Shown here piece by piece: positions 36,517-50,523 of a stretch of DNA of 64,000 bases. A model generated the notes under the pieces. The model ran no database searches. It was given only the letters and a program-made list of their open reading frames with translations, and was not told the DNA's origin. Position 1 is the first letter of the stretch, and every line of letters starts with the position of its first letter. This DNA comes from SHWB01 sp050246875. GTDB lineage: Bacteria; Pseudomonadota; Alphaproteobacteria; UBA6615. The stretch covers positions 372,001 to 436,000 of the forward strand of contig JBFWVF010000001.1 in NCBI GenBank assembly GCA_050246875.1. Direction: 5' to 3'. A program made the position numbers and the translations under genes.

Positions 36517-37500
36517 ATGTCCGAACACCCGGAACTGATCTGCGCCTACCGCCTCGACGGCGCCGGACGCGGCGAGCCGCTGGACTGGGCGGCCGTGGAC
36601 GCCTGGACGCCGGACCAGGGCCCGCTCTGGGTCCATCTCGACACGCTGCATCCGGCGACCGCCGCCTGGCTCAACGCGAAGAGCGGCCTCAGCCCGTTCG
36701 TCGTCGACGGCCTGCTGGCGAGCGAGACGCGGCCGCGCTGCGACGCCTTCGACGACGGCGTCCTGCTCATCCTGCGCGGCGTCAACCTCAACCCGGGCGC
36801 CCGGCCCGAGGACATGGTCTCGATCCGCATCTGGATCGACGGCAGCCGGGTGATTTCCACCCGCATGCGCCGCCTGATGGCCGTCGAGGACGTGCGCGAG
36901 CAGTTCGCCACGGGACGCGGCCCGGTCTCGGCCGGCCATCTCGTCGCCCGGCTGGCAGCGCGGCTGACCGAGCGCATGGCGCCGGCCATCGACGGCCTCG
37001 CCGACGAGGTGGCCGGACTGGAGGAACAGCTTTCGGGCAACGACCACGTCGAGCTGCGCGCGGTGCGCTCGGAACTCGTCGATCTGCGCCGCGTCGCCAT
37101 CTCGCTGCGCCGCTACATCGCCCCGCAGCGCGACGCCCTGACGCGTCTCTCGCAGCTCGACGAGGACTGGAACGACAGCCAGGTGCAGGGCCGGCTGCGC
37201 GAGACGGTCGACCGCGTCACCCGCATCACCGAGGAGCTCGACGAGGTGCGCGAACGCTCCGCCGTGGTGCAGGACGAGCTGACGAGCCGCCTGTCGCAGC
37301 GCATGGAGCGCACGATGTACGTGCTCACCGTCGTCGCCACCATCATGCTGCCGCTCGGCTTCCTCACCGGCCTGCTCGGCATCAATGTCGGCGGCATTCC
37401 CGGCGCCGACACCGGCTGGGCCTTCTGGGCCGTCTGCACCGGGCTGGTGACGACCGTGGCGATCGAGGTCTGGGTGTTCCGCCGCCTCGGCTGGCTCTAG
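36517..37500 (+). CDS. zntB: ZntB-type CorA-family metal transporter
   Basis: A 327-residue protein with a large cytoplasmic N-terminal domain and two C-terminal transmembrane helices. The pore signature reads LLGINVGGIPG; CorA proteins proper carry GMN at this place and the ZntB branch carries GxN variants such as GIN. A long alpha-helical region (about 150-260) is the stalk. ZntB moves zinc, with proton coupling, across the inner membrane. ATG 36517 is chosen at the start of the conserved part. The gene is transcribed away from the small membrane-protein gene. Zinc rather than magnesium is inferred from the motif only. Confidence 0.85.
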   Translation: MSEHPELICAYRLDGAGRGEPLDWAAVDAWTPDQGPLWVHLDTLHPATAAWLNAKSGLSPFVVDGLLASETRPRCDAFDDGVLLILRGVNLNPGARPEDMVSIRIWIDGSRVISTRMRRLMAVEDVREQFATGRGPVSAGHLVARLAARLTERMAPAIDGLADEVAGLEEQLSGNDHVELRAVRSELVDLRRVAISLRRYIAPQRDALTRLSQLDEDWNDSQVQGRLRETVDRVTRITEELDEVRERSAVVQDELTSRLSQRMERTMYVLTVVATIMLPLGFLTGLLGINVGGIPGADTGWAFWAVCTGLVTTVAIEVWVFRRLGWL

Positions 37501-37689
37501 CGCATACCCGGTTATGGCGAGGAATTCCCGCGCGCCGCTACCCGCCGCCTGCTATCGTCGCCTCGCCGGCAAGCAACAACGTCGAACGAACCTCCCGGCG
37601 CCCCACCATCCCGCGGCGACACCGTGCGGCGGCCGACCGGCGCGCCGGCCATCGGTGCGCCCGGCGGATCGCGCGACGAGGAGCATGCG

Positions 37690-38535
37690 ATGGCCACGGA
37701 CGGCTTCGAGGAAGGCGTGTTCGACAGCGTGGGGGGCGCGCGGATCTACCGCCGCAGCCTCCGTCCGGCCGGCCCGCCGCGCGCCGTCTTGGTCATCTGC
37801 CACGGCTTCAACTCGCACAGCGGCCAGTACCTGTGGGCGATGGAACGCTTCGCCGCCGCCGGCCTGGCCGTTCACGCGCTCGACCTGCGCGGCCGTGGCC
37901 GCTCGGGCGGCGCGCGCTTCCATGTCGGCGACATCGCCGAGTATGTCGGCGATGTCGCCGCGCTGGTGGCGCTGGCGAAGGCGCGCGATCCGGGCCTGCC
38001 GGTGTTCCTCCTCGGTCACAGCGCCGGCGGCGTCATTTCCTGCAACTACGCGCTCGACCACCAGGCGGAACTCGCCGGCCTCGTCTGCGAGAGCTTCGCC
38101 TACAGGGTGCCGGCGCCCGATTTCGCCCTCGCCCTCGTCAAGGGCCTCAGCCGCATCGCGCCGCGCGCGCCCGCCCTGCGCCTGAAGAACCGCGACTTCT
38201 CGCGCGATCCGGCGGTGGTGAAGGCGCTCGACGACGACCCGCTGACCGCCCGCGAGACGCAGCCGGCGATCACCGTCGCCGCCATGGTGCGCGGCGACGA
38301 ACGCCTGAAGCGGGAATTCCCGCGCATCGTGCTGCCGGTGCTGATCCTGCACGGCACGCAGGACAGGGCGACCTTGCCGAAGGGCAGCCAGGAGTTCTTC
38401 GACCGCGCCGGCGCCAGCGACAAGACGCTGAAGCTCTACGAGGGCCACTACCACGACCTGCTGGCCGATACCGGCAAGGAGACGGTGATGGCCGACATCA
38501 CCGGCTGGATCGCCGCACGCCTGCCGGCGGCCTGA
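37690..38535 (+). CDS. Alpha/beta hydrolase, monoacylglycerol lipase/lysophospholipase type
   Basis: A 281-residue serine hydrolase. The nucleophile elbow is GHSAGG, the oxyanion region reads CHGFNSHSGQY, the acid lies in LHGTQDRAT and the histidine in YEGHYHDLL. This is the pattern of the monoglyceride-lipase/PldB branch (Hydrolase_4). A GACGAGGAGC ribosome site precedes ATG 37690. No signal peptide, so cytoplasmic turnover of lysolipids or esters is likely. It is followed by the convergent tRNA gene. Confidence 0.82.
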   Translation: MATDGFEEGVFDSVGGARIYRRSLRPAGPPRAVLVICHGFNSHSGQYLWAMERFAAAGLAVHALDLRGRGRSGGARFHVGDIAEYVGDVAALVALAKARDPGLPVFLLGHSAGGVISCNYALDHQAELAGLVCESFAYRVPAPDFALALVKGLSRIAPRAPALRLKNRDFSRDPAVVKALDDDPLTARETQPAITVAAMVRGDERLKREFPRIVLPVLILHGTQDRATLPKGSQEFFDRAGASDKTLKLYEGHYHDLLADTGKETVMADITGWIAARLPAA

Positions 38536-38577
38536 CGGGACCGGGCGACGGCAGGCGACGGGGCGGCACGGGGAGGT

Positions 38578-38653
38578 TGGTGGGCCCGGCAGGATTCGAA
38601 CCTGCGACATGACCGTTATGAGCGGTCCGTTCTAACCCCTGAACTACAGGCCC
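38578..38653 (-). tRNA. tRNA with CAT anticodon, probably tRNA-Ile2 (lysidine type)
   Basis: A full cloverleaf is readable on the minus strand. The acceptor stem is GGGCCTG/CGGGCCC, the D stem GTTC/GAAC, the anticodon stem GACCG/CGGTC with loop CTCATAA (anticodon CAT), and the T arm GCAGG-TTCGAAT-CCTGC. The discriminator is A and CCA is encoded (38578-38580). CAT can be initiator Met, elongator Met or Ile2. The C1-G72 mismatch of an initiator is absent (G1-C72 here), and the GGGCC-type acceptor resembles alphaproteobacterial tRNA-Ile2, so that is preferred. A TATAGG -10 element lies at 38667-38672 on the same strand. Confidence 0.9.
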
Positions 38654-38767
38654 CCAGGGCGGCCTTCCTATAGCACGTCGCGCCGCGCCCCGGTGCGGCA
38701 CCTTGCCCGTCGGGGCCGGACGGGCGGCGATTCCGCGATCCGGGCAAAACGGCTAGATTGCCGTTTC

Positions 38768-39067
38768 ATGACGACCATCAGCGACGTGGCGGTGGAAGCC
38801 GCCTTCGAGCAGCTCGAGCGCGTGCGCCGCTTCGCCCGCACGCACCCCGTCGCCGAGGTCGAGGCGCTGGCCGAGCGCATCCGTGTCGAGCTGATCATCA
38901 ACAAGTCGATGCGCCGGCCGGGCCGCCGCTTCTACCGCGACGTGCTCGACTATCTCGACGGCGTCATCGAGGAGCGCCACCACGAGGCCGGCACCGACCG
39001 CGAGAGCCTGCGCCACACGGTGATGGCCTATGTGCGCGGCATGATCGAGGACAAGGACGGGGATTAG
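38768..39067 (+). CDS. Conserved hypothetical protein, small and helical
   Basis: A 99-residue, charged, mostly alpha-helical protein with no membrane segment and no motif I recognise. Distinct parts are FEQLERVRRFARTHP, NKSMRRPGRRFYRDVLDYLDG and VMAYVRGMIEDKDGD. Codon usage agrees with real genes here and the frame ends by overlapping the stop of the convergent TetR gene by three bases. The ribosome site is weak. Confidence 0.55.
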   Translation: MTTISDVAVEAAFEQLERVRRFARTHPVAEVEALAERIRVELIINKSMRRPGRRFYRDVLDYLDGVIEERHHEAGTDRESLRHTVMAYVRGMIEDKDGD

Positions 39068-39711
39068 CTCTGGCGGTCGGCGCCGCCGGCAATGGCCAGC
39101 AGCCCGGCCGTGGCATAGGCCACCATGTCGGCGAGCTTGGCCCTGCCGGCCTCGTCCGTGCCGGCGAGCACGTTGGCCCTGCGCGCGCCGGTCACGCAGC
39201 TCAGCATCACCGCGATGCAGAACTGGTAGCCCCAGGCGATGGCCTGCGGCGGCGCCGATGGCAGTGCCGTCGCAAGCGCCTGCATGCACTGGCGCGCCGA
39301 GGGGTCGAGATAGGTCGCGACGATGTCGCGGTCGTGGCTGCTCGGCTCCACGGCCTCGCGGGCGAGCAGGCGGACGAAATTGCGGCTGCCGGCCGAATCG
39401 AGACGGGCGACGAAGGGACCGAACCAGGCCGCGAGGATGGCCGCGACCGTTTCGCGGCGTCCGGGCACGATCTCGACCGCCGCCAGCAGGCGCAGGCGAT
39501 CCTCGGTGATGTCGCGATAACGCCGCGTGAAGATTTCCCGGTAGAGGTCCGCCTTGCTGCCGAAGTAGTAGCCGACGAGCGCCGGATTGACCCCCGCCGC
39601 CGCCGCGATGGTGCGGATCGAGGCGGCTTCGTAGCTGCGTTCGGCGAACACGACTTCGGCGGCCCTGAGAATGGCGTCCTTCCGGCCGCTTTCGAATCCG
39701 TCCTGCGCCAA
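39064..39711 (-). CDS. TetR/AcrR-family transcriptional regulator
   Basis: A 215-residue regulator. The N-terminal helix-turn-helix reads IRTIAAAAGVNPALVGYYFGSKADLY, the standard TetR recognition helix. The C-terminal domain resembles the TetR_C subgroup of CecR/YbiH-type proteins (RNFVRLLAREAVEPS). It is divergent from an alpha/beta hydrolase gene across a 94-bp region holding two 14-bp TATAC-N4-GTATA palindromes, which it very likely binds to repress both directions. The ligand is unknown and may be the hydrolase substrate. Confidence 0.88.
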   Translation of the reverse strand: MAQDGFESGRKDAILRAAEVVFAERSYEAASIRTIAAAAGVNPALVGYYFGSKADLYREIFTRRYRDITEDRLRLLAAVEIVPGRRETVAAILAAWFGPFVARLDSAGSRNFVRLLAREAVEPSSHDRDIVATYLDPSARQCMQALATALPSAPPQAIAWGYQFCIAVMLSCVTGARRANVLAGTDEAGRAKLADMVAYATAGLLAIAGGADRQS

Positions 39712-39759
39712 GGTGCGTCCCCCGCCCGTCAGCGGCGACTATAGCGGCTTGACTCGAAT

Positions 39760-39793
39760 TATACAGTCGTATAGGAATTTATACGACCGTATA
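39760..39793. promoter_or_regulatory. Two tandem TetR-type operators overlapping the divergent promoters
   Basis: TATACAGTCGTATA (39760-39773) and TATACGACCGTATA (39780-39793) are 14-bp palindromes of the form TATAC-N4-GTATA. Their starts are 20 bases apart, that is about two helical turns and so on the same face of DNA. A TTGACT box at 39749-39754 lies just ahead, so bound regulator would block RNA polymerase. The sites lie between the TetR start (39711) and the hydrolase start (39806). Confidence 0.8.
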
Positions 39794-39805
39794 AAAGAGG
39801 TGGGC

Positions 39806-40537
39806 ATGGCGACCTTTGTCCTCGTCCACGGCTCCTGGCATGGCGGCTGGTGCTGGCGCGACCTGGCGCCGCTTCTGCGTCGTGACGGCCATGAGGTCCA
39901 CACCCCGACGCTGACCGGCTGCGGCGCCAACGTGCATCGCCTGTCGCGCGACATCGACCTGACGGTCCATGCCGACGACGTCGTGAACCTGCTGTTCTAC
40001 GAGGACCTGAAGGACGTCATCCTCGTCGGCCACAGCTACGCCGGCCTCGTCGTCGCGGCGGCCGCACCGCGCGTCGCCGAACGGTTGCGGAGCCTCGTCT
40101 TCCTCGACGCCTACATCGTGCCGCCCGGCGGCCGCGGCTTCGACCTTTGGGACGAGGCGCGGGTGACGGCGGCACGCGCCGCGCTTGCCGGCACGGCTCC
40201 CTGGCGCGACCCGCTCGGCCCGGCGGCGCTCGGCATCGAGGACGAGGCGCTGGCGCGGTGGACGGCCGCGCGCATGACGCCGCACCCGCTGGCGACCTAC
40301 GAAACGCCCCTGCCCGCCGACACCGAGGCCAGCGCCGCCCTGCCCCGCCTCTACATCCGCTGCGCCGCCGGCCCGATCGCCCATCTCTTCGCGCCGGTGG
40401 AGGCCCAGGTCCGCGAATGGGGATGGCAGGTGCGGAGCCTCGATACGGGCCACGACGCCATGCTCACCGCGCCGGCGCCGCTGGCCGCGCTGCTGCTGGC
40501 GCACGCCGAGGAGGTCGGGCGCGGCGCGCCAGCCTGA
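39806..40537 (+). CDS. Alpha/beta hydrolase (esterase / hydroxynitrile-lyase-like branch)
   Basis: A 243-residue hydrolase beginning TFVLVHGSWHGGWCW, with nucleophile motif GHSYAG near residue 80 and a histidine in DTGHDAML near the end. This branch includes plant methylesterases, hydroxynitrile lyases and bacterial EstC-like esterases. AAAGAGGTGG is a strong ribosome site. The gene is controlled from the region with two TetR operators and is followed 28 bases later by a cupin gene, probably in the same transcript. Confidence 0.8.
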   Translation: MATFVLVHGSWHGGWCWRDLAPLLRRDGHEVHTPTLTGCGANVHRLSRDIDLTVHADDVVNLLFYEDLKDVILVGHSYAGLVVAAAAPRVAERLRSLVFLDAYIVPPGGRGFDLWDEARVTAARAALAGTAPWRDPLGPAALGIEDEALARWTAARMTPHPLATYETPLPADTEASAALPRLYIRCAAGPIAHLFAPVEAQVREWGWQVRSLDTGHDAMLTAPAPLAALLLAHAEEVGRGAPA

Positions 40538-40565
40538 ACTTCATTCGACCCCGAGGAGAACGCCG

Positions 40566-41138
40566 ATGAGCAACACCGCCGCGACAGAGGCCGCTGCACC
40601 GGTCCGCTTCCGCATCAAGCAGCCGCGCCAGATCGATCCCGCCGAGGTCGAAGCGAGGCATGTCGCCCGCTTCGACGAACTGACGGAAGACCCGGCGATC
40701 TTCGAGGAGGACCGGCGCGGCCCCGGCGCGCGCCGGCACTTCCACGTCATCTCCGGCGACGGCGTGCTGGAGACGGCGAAGATCAAGACGCCGCACCACT
40801 TCCATATCAGCTACGTCGAACTGCCCCCGGGCAACCAGGTGCGCCTGCACGCCCATGACGTGCCCGAGGTGTTCATCCCGATGACCGGCACGTTCAGGCT
40901 GTCCTACGGCGACAATGGCGAGCACAGCGTCGTGCTGCGCCCGCTCGACACCTTCTCGGTTCCGGTCGGCGTGATGCGGACGTTCAAGAATGTCGGCCTG
41001 ACAACCGCCGTGATCATGGTGATCTACGACAGCCCCGGCGACGTGGTCGGCAAGATCTTCTATGGCCCCGATCAGGCCGAGGACATCCGCAGGACCTTCG
41101 AGAAGTCCGGACGCGCCATCGCCATCGAACGCGAATAG
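40566..41138 (+). CDS. Cupin-domain protein downstream of the hydrolase
   Basis: A 190-residue protein with one cupin barrel: RLHAHDVPEVFIPMTG supplies two His and one Glu, and the second motif region reads PVGVMRTFKN. An N-terminal arm of about 60 residues precedes the barrel. The ATG follows GAGGAGAACGCCG. With the hydrolase and TetR it forms a small inducible detoxification or catabolic unit. Substrate unknown. Confidence 0.72.
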   Translation: MSNTAATEAAAPVRFRIKQPRQIDPAEVEARHVARFDELTEDPAIFEEDRRGPGARRHFHVISGDGVLETAKIKTPHHFHISYVELPPGNQVRLHAHDVPEVFIPMTGTFRLSYGDNGEHSVVLRPLDTFSVPVGVMRTFKNVGLTTAVIMVIYDSPGDVVGKIFYGPDQAEDIRRTFEKSGRAIAIERE

Positions 41139-41145
41139 CCGGGGT

Positions 41146-41167
41146 GCGGCGGACGCCCGTCCGCCGC
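41146..41167. terminator. Hairpin between convergent cupin and rpoD genes
   Basis: GCGGCGGAC at 41146-41154 pairs perfectly with GTCCGCCGC at 41159-41167 around a 4-nt loop. It lies in the 38-base gap between the two stops and works in both directions. There is no U-tract, so it is terminator-like rather than a proven intrinsic terminator. Confidence 0.45.
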
Positions 41168-41176
41168 CGGCCGCCC

Positions 41177-43162
<1,986 letters not shown>

Positions 43163-43204
43163 GTTTACTCCCCGAAGCCCCGCGCCTGCCTGCCGGCCGC
43201 CCGG

Positions 43205-45067
43205 CTAGCCGCCGCGCGTGCCGACCTCGTCCCGCATCCGGGCGGCGTAGAGCTCGCCTGCCGCCGTATCGTCGGCCTCGTCGGCCAGCGCCGCCGAAGC
43301 CTCGGCCTTCCAGTCCTCCGCCCGGCGCCGCTGGGCGAACCGGCCGAGCATATCGTCCAGTGCGGCCGCTGCAACCGCCGCGTCGCCGTCCGGCGCCGCG
43401 AAGGACGCCTGCCGGTACAGCTTCTGGGTCAATATTTCGTTCAGCGGCTCGCCAAGACCGCACCGCGTGAGATGGCGCTCCACTCTGGCCGTGTCAAGCG
43501 GCGGGGACAGGACCGCGACGTGTAGGATTTCACGCAACATTCTGTCAAGGACATGGCTCTGCAGGACGATCTCGGCGAGGCCCTCGTGATGGCTGTCGAC
43601 GAGGCCGGGATGGTTGACCAGCAGGGCGATCAACGTGCGTTCCTGCTGCAGGCGCACGCCCTCGACATCGGCCCGGGCGGCGAAAGGCACCGCCGCCGCC
43701 GCGCCGCCGGGCGCCTTGCCGAACCGGCCGTCGCGGCCGGGGCGCCCGTCGTGCCAACGCCCGTCGCGCCGCTGCCAGTCGCCGCGCCCGCGCTGCGGCC
43801 GGGCCGGGAAGGCCGCCTCGAAGCGCTCGGCGAAGGCGGCGGCATATTGCTCGCGCACCGCCGGGTCGCCCACCGTGCGGGCCAGCTCGGCGAGGCGCTG
43901 GCGCAGGCCGGCACGCCGCTCCGGCGTGTCGGTGGGCTGCGCCGCCAGTTCGACGTGCCACAGCAGGTCGACGAGGCTGCGCGGCCCGGCGAGCGCGGCG
44001 ACGAGGGCCTGCGGGCCGCGCCGGGCGAGCAGGCTGTCGGGGTCCTCGCCCTCGGGCAGCGCGAGGAAGCGCAGCGACTTGCCCGGCACCAGCAGCGGCA
44101 GCGCCCGCCGCGCCGCCCGCTCGGCCGCCCGCGCCCCGGCGGCGTCGCCGTCGAGGCACAGCACCGGCTCGTCGACCAGCCGCCACAGCAGGCCGATCTG
44201 CTCCTCGGTCAGCGCCGTGCCGAGCGGTGCCACGGCGTGGGCGACGCCGGCGCGGGCGAGCGCGATGACGTCGGTGTAGCCCTCGACGACGAGGATCGTA
44301 CCGGCCTCGCGCGAGGCCGCCCGCGCGGCGGCGAGGTTGTAGAGCAGGCGGCCCTTGTGGAAGACCTCGCTGTCGGGCGAGTTGAGGTATTTGGGCTTGG
44401 CGTCGCCCAGCGTGCGGCCGCCGAAGGCGACGATGCGGCCGCGCCCGTCGCCGATGGGGAAGATCACCCGGTCGAAGAAGTAGTCGCGCGGTGGGGCGCC
44501 GGCCTCGCCGGCCTTGACCAGCCCGGCGGCGACCAGCCGGTCGGGCGCGTGGCCGCGCGCCGCCATCGCCTGCAGCAGCTTGCCGCGCCCGTCCGGGGCG
44601 TAGCCGATGCGGAAGCGCCGGCGCACCTCGGGTTCGATGCCGCGGCGCGCGAGATAGGCCCGCGCCGCCGCCGCCGCCGGGGTGGCGAGCTGCTCCTCGA
44701 ACCAGCCGCAGGCCGCCTCGACGACGCTTTCGAGGTCGCGCCTGCCCTCGGCCGCGGCGGCCTCGTGCGGCGAGTCGCGCGGCAGCTCCATGCCGGCCTC
44801 ACCGGCCAGCCGCTCGACCGCCTCACGAAAGGCCAGACCCTCCGACTGCATGACGAACGCAATGACATCGCCATGAGCGCCGCAGCCGAAACAATGAAAA
44901 AACCCCTTGTCGTCACTAACCGTAAACGAGGGCGACTTCTCCTTGTGAAAGGGGCACAGGCCGGTGTGCTCGCGGCCATGGCGCTGCAGGCGTACGCGCC
45001 GGCCAACGACGGCGGACACCGACATGCGCGAGCGCAGCTCGTCGAGGAACTGTTGCGGCAGGGCCAT
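43205..45067 (-). CDS. dnaG: DNA primase
   Basis: A 620-residue bacterial primase. The N-terminal zinc ribbon uses Cys38, His41, Cys59 and Cys62 (LCPFHKEK and FHCFGCGAHG). The catalytic TOPRIM core follows, with VVEGYTDVIALARAG and LCLDGDAAG carrying the metal-binding acidic residues. The C-terminal domain would bind the DnaB helicase. It makes RNA primers for replication. The gene is between yqeY and rpoD on the same strand. Confidence 0.97.
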   Translation of the reverse strand: MALPQQFLDELRSRMSVSAVVGRRVRLQRHGREHTGLCPFHKEKSPSFTVSDDKGFFHCFGCGAHGDVIAFVMQSEGLAFREAVERLAGEAGMELPRDSPHEAAAAEGRRDLESVVEAACGWFEEQLATPAAAAARAYLARRGIEPEVRRRFRIGYAPDGRGKLLQAMAARGHAPDRLVAAGLVKAGEAGAPPRDYFFDRVIFPIGDGRGRIVAFGGRTLGDAKPKYLNSPDSEVFHKGRLLYNLAAARAASREAGTILVVEGYTDVIALARAGVAHAVAPLGTALTEEQIGLLWRLVDEPVLCLDGDAAGARAAERAARRALPLLVPGKSLRFLALPEGEDPDSLLARRGPQALVAALAGPRSLVDLLWHVELAAQPTDTPERRAGLRQRLAELARTVGDPAVREQYAAAFAERFEAAFPARPQRGRGDWQRRDGRWHDGRPGRDGRFGKAPGGAAAAVPFAARADVEGVRLQQERTLIALLVNHPGLVDSHHEGLAEIVLQSHVLDRMLREILHVAVLSPPLDTARVERHLTRCGLGEPLNEILTQKLYRQASFAAPDGDAAVAAAALDDMLGRFAQRRRAEDWKAEASAALADEADDTAAGELYAARMRDEVGTRGG

Positions 45068-45150
45068 CGGACAAGACTACAGCAAGGCTGAGTCGCCTGC
45101 CGGTAGCCTCGCCTGTGGATGAACGGAAAGACGGGGACGACGAGCCGGCC

Positions 45151-45615
45151 CTAGCGTGTGGCGAGTTCGGCCTTCACGATGGCGCTGGCGCCGGCGAAGT
45201 CCATGCGGCCGGCATAGTCGGCGCGCAACTGCGCCATCACCTTGCCCATGTCGCGCAGGCCGGCGGCGCCCACGCGCGCGATCGTCTCGACCACGGCGGC
45301 GCGCACCTGTCCGTCGTCCAGCGGCGCCGGCAGGAAGCGCTCGATGATCTCGATCTCGCGGCGCTCGCGGTCAGCGAGTTCCAGGCGCCCGCCCTGTTCG
45401 TAGAGCGCGATGGCCTCGCGGCGCTGCTTCACCATGGTCTGCAGCATCGACATGATGTCGTCGTCGGCGATGGTCGTGTCCGGACCACCGCGCCCCCGCG
45501 CGGCAATGTCACGATCCTTTAAGGCGGCAAGGATGAGGCGGAGCGTCGAAACCGCACGCTCGTCCTTCTCCTTCAACGCCTGCTTGAGCGCCTCCGCGAA
45601 GGCCTCGCGCAACAT
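45151..45615 (-). CDS. GatB/YqeY domain-containing protein
   Basis: A 154-residue YqeY protein with all helical blocks of the family: TLRLILAALKDRDIAARG, MLQTMVKQRREAIALYEQGGR, IIERFLPAPLDD and MGKVMAQLRADYAGRMDFA. The domain also occurs as the C-terminal tail of GatB, where it contacts tRNA. Stand-alone YqeY is thought to act in tRNA-dependent amidation or a related process, which is not established. It is the promoter-proximal gene of the yqeY-dnaG-rpoD block and divergent from carA. Confidence 0.92.
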   Translation of the reverse strand: MLREAFAEALKQALKEKDERAVSTLRLILAALKDRDIAARGRGGPDTTIADDDIMSMLQTMVKQRREAIALYEQGGRLELADRERREIEIIERFLPAPLDDGQVRAAVVETIARVGAAGLRDMGKVMAQLRADYAGRMDFAGASAIVKAELATR

Positions 45616-45744
45616 GATGGTGCCTCGTGCTTGCCAGCGTTGGCCCGGCCGGTATCGCCGGTTCGGCCCCCGCGCGATTCCGGGGGCGACTCGTCTCCGA
45701 GCGTAAGTGGCTGTTTTTTCTTGCTCTTTTCGTCCGACGGCCGC

Positions 45745-45773
45745 TTGACGCCGAGCGCGGCAGCGCCTATGTA
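45745..45773 (+). promoter_or_regulatory. Sigma-70-type promoter for carA
   Basis: TTGACG (45745-45750) and TATGTA (45768-45773) are spaced by exactly 17 bases, one of the best housekeeping promoters in the window. Transcription would start near 45780, leaving a leader of about 90 nt before carA. The AT-rich TTTTTTCTTGCTCTTTT stretch just upstream could act as an UP element. Confidence 0.7.
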
Positions 45774-45871
45774 GTCGCCGCGTCGCGCCTGCGCAAGGGT
45801 CCGGGCCCGTTGGGCCCCGACCGGGTGCCGGGGCGACGCTCCCACGACCGGCCCGCCAGGACCGAGATCAC

Positions 45872-47059
45872 ATGCCCGCTGACTCCATCGACCTGCCGAG
45901 CGCCAAGAGCCTCGGGCAGCCCCGTTGGGCCACGGCCGCGCTGGTGCTGGCCGATGGATCGGTGTTCTGGGGCCGCGGCGCCGGCGCCACCGGCCAAGCC
46001 GTAGGCGAAATCTGCTTCAATACCTCAATCACCGGCTATCAGGAGATCCTCACCGATCCCTCCTATGCCGGCCAGATCATCACCTTCACCTTCCCGCATA
46101 TCGGCAACGTCGGCGCCAACGCGGAGGACGTCGAGACGAATACGCCGGCGGCCCGTGGCTGCGTGTTGCGCGCCGACATCACGCGCCCCTCGAACTGGCG
46201 CGCGGTACGGCCGCTGTCGGACTGGCTGGCGGCGATGGACCTCATCGCCGTCACCGGCGTCGACACGCGCCGCCTGACGCGCCGTATCCGGGATGGCGGC
46301 GCGCCGAACGGTGTCGTCGTCCATTCGCCGGACGCGCCGATCGACGTCGCGGCGGCGCAGGCAGCCGCAGCGGCATGGCCCGGGCTCGAAGGCATGGACC
46401 TGGCGCGCAGCGTCTCCTGCACGCAGAGCTACGGCTGGGACGCGACGCGCTGGACACTCGGCACCGGCTACGGCAGGCAGGAGCGCCCGCGCTTCCATGT
46501 CGTCGCCGTCGATTACGGCGCCAAGCACAACATCCTGCGCTGCCTCGCCGACGCCGGCTGCCGCGTCACCGTGCTGCCGGCTACGGCGACGGCGGAGGAT
46601 GTGCTGCGCCACGAGCCTGACGGCGTATTCCTGTCGAACGGCCCCGGCGACCCGGCGGCGACGGGCGAATACGCGGTGCCGATGATCCGTGGCGTCATCG
46701 ACGCCGGCAAGCCGCTGTTCGGCATCTGCCTCGGCCACCAGATGCTGGCGCTGGCGCTCGGCGCGCGCACCGAGAAGATGCATCACGGCCATCGCGGCGC
46801 CAATCATCCGGTGCAGGACCTCGCCACGGGGAAGGTCGAGATCACCAGCCAGAACCACGGCTTCGTCGTCGTCGAGGACTCGCTGCCAGCTGGCGTGGCG
46901 GTCAGCCACCGGTCGCTGTTCGACGGCTCGGTCGAGGGCCTCGCGGTCGAGGGCCGGCCGGTATTCTCCGTGCAGTACCACCCAGAGGCCTCGCCCGGCC
47001 CGCAGGACAGCCACTACCTGTTCCACCGCTTCGTCGACCTGATGGAGCGGGCGTCTTGA
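45872..47059 (+). CDS. carA: Carbamoyl-phosphate synthase small subunit
   Basis: A 395-residue glutamine amidotransferase subunit. An N-terminal CPSase domain (about 25-160, containing EICFNTSITGYQEI) is followed by a class I amidotransferase domain. The nucleophile lies in FGICLGHQ, the downstream catalytic His/Glu in YHPEASPGP. It releases ammonia from glutamine and channels it to CarB for arginine and pyrimidine synthesis. A clear sigma-70 promoter lies upstream; carB follows 82 bases later. Confidence 0.97.
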   Translation: MPADSIDLPSAKSLGQPRWATAALVLADGSVFWGRGAGATGQAVGEICFNTSITGYQEILTDPSYAGQIITFTFPHIGNVGANAEDVETNTPAARGCVLRADITRPSNWRAVRPLSDWLAAMDLIAVTGVDTRRLTRRIRDGGAPNGVVVHSPDAPIDVAAAQAAAAAWPGLEGMDLARSVSCTQSYGWDATRWTLGTGYGRQERPRFHVVAVDYGAKHNILRCLADAGCRVTVLPATATAEDVLRHEPDGVFLSNGPGDPAATGEYAVPMIRGVIDAGKPLFGICLGHQMLALALGARTEKMHHGHRGANHPVQDLATGKVEITSQNHGFVVVEDSLPAGVAVSHRSLFDGSVEGLAVEGRPVFSVQYHPEASPGPQDSHYLFHRFVDLMERAS

Positions 47060-47141
47060 GAGCGCAGCAGTTCTTCGCCGCGCGCCGTTCGACCGCCTTC
47101 GATTCCGCCCTGCCCTTCAAACCCCGACGTCCGGGTCCCTG

Positions 47142-50423
<3,282 letters not shown>

Positions 50424-50433
50424 CCCAGTCCGT

Positions 50434-50455
50434 CGGACGCCGGAAACGGTGTCCG
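50434..50455 (+). terminator. Hairpin with GAAA tetraloop after carB
   Basis: CGGACGCCG at 50434-50442 pairs with CGGTGTCCG at 50447-50455 (nine pairs, one G-U) around the stable tetraloop GAAA, 10 bases after the carB stop. No U-run follows, so it may terminate weakly or protect the carAB mRNA 3' end before greA. Confidence 0.45.
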
Positions 50456-50523
50456 CGCGGGTGATATTTGTGCCGGCGGCGCCCAATCAGGGGGATCGTC
50501 GCCGTTATTAGTGACCAGGGGCG

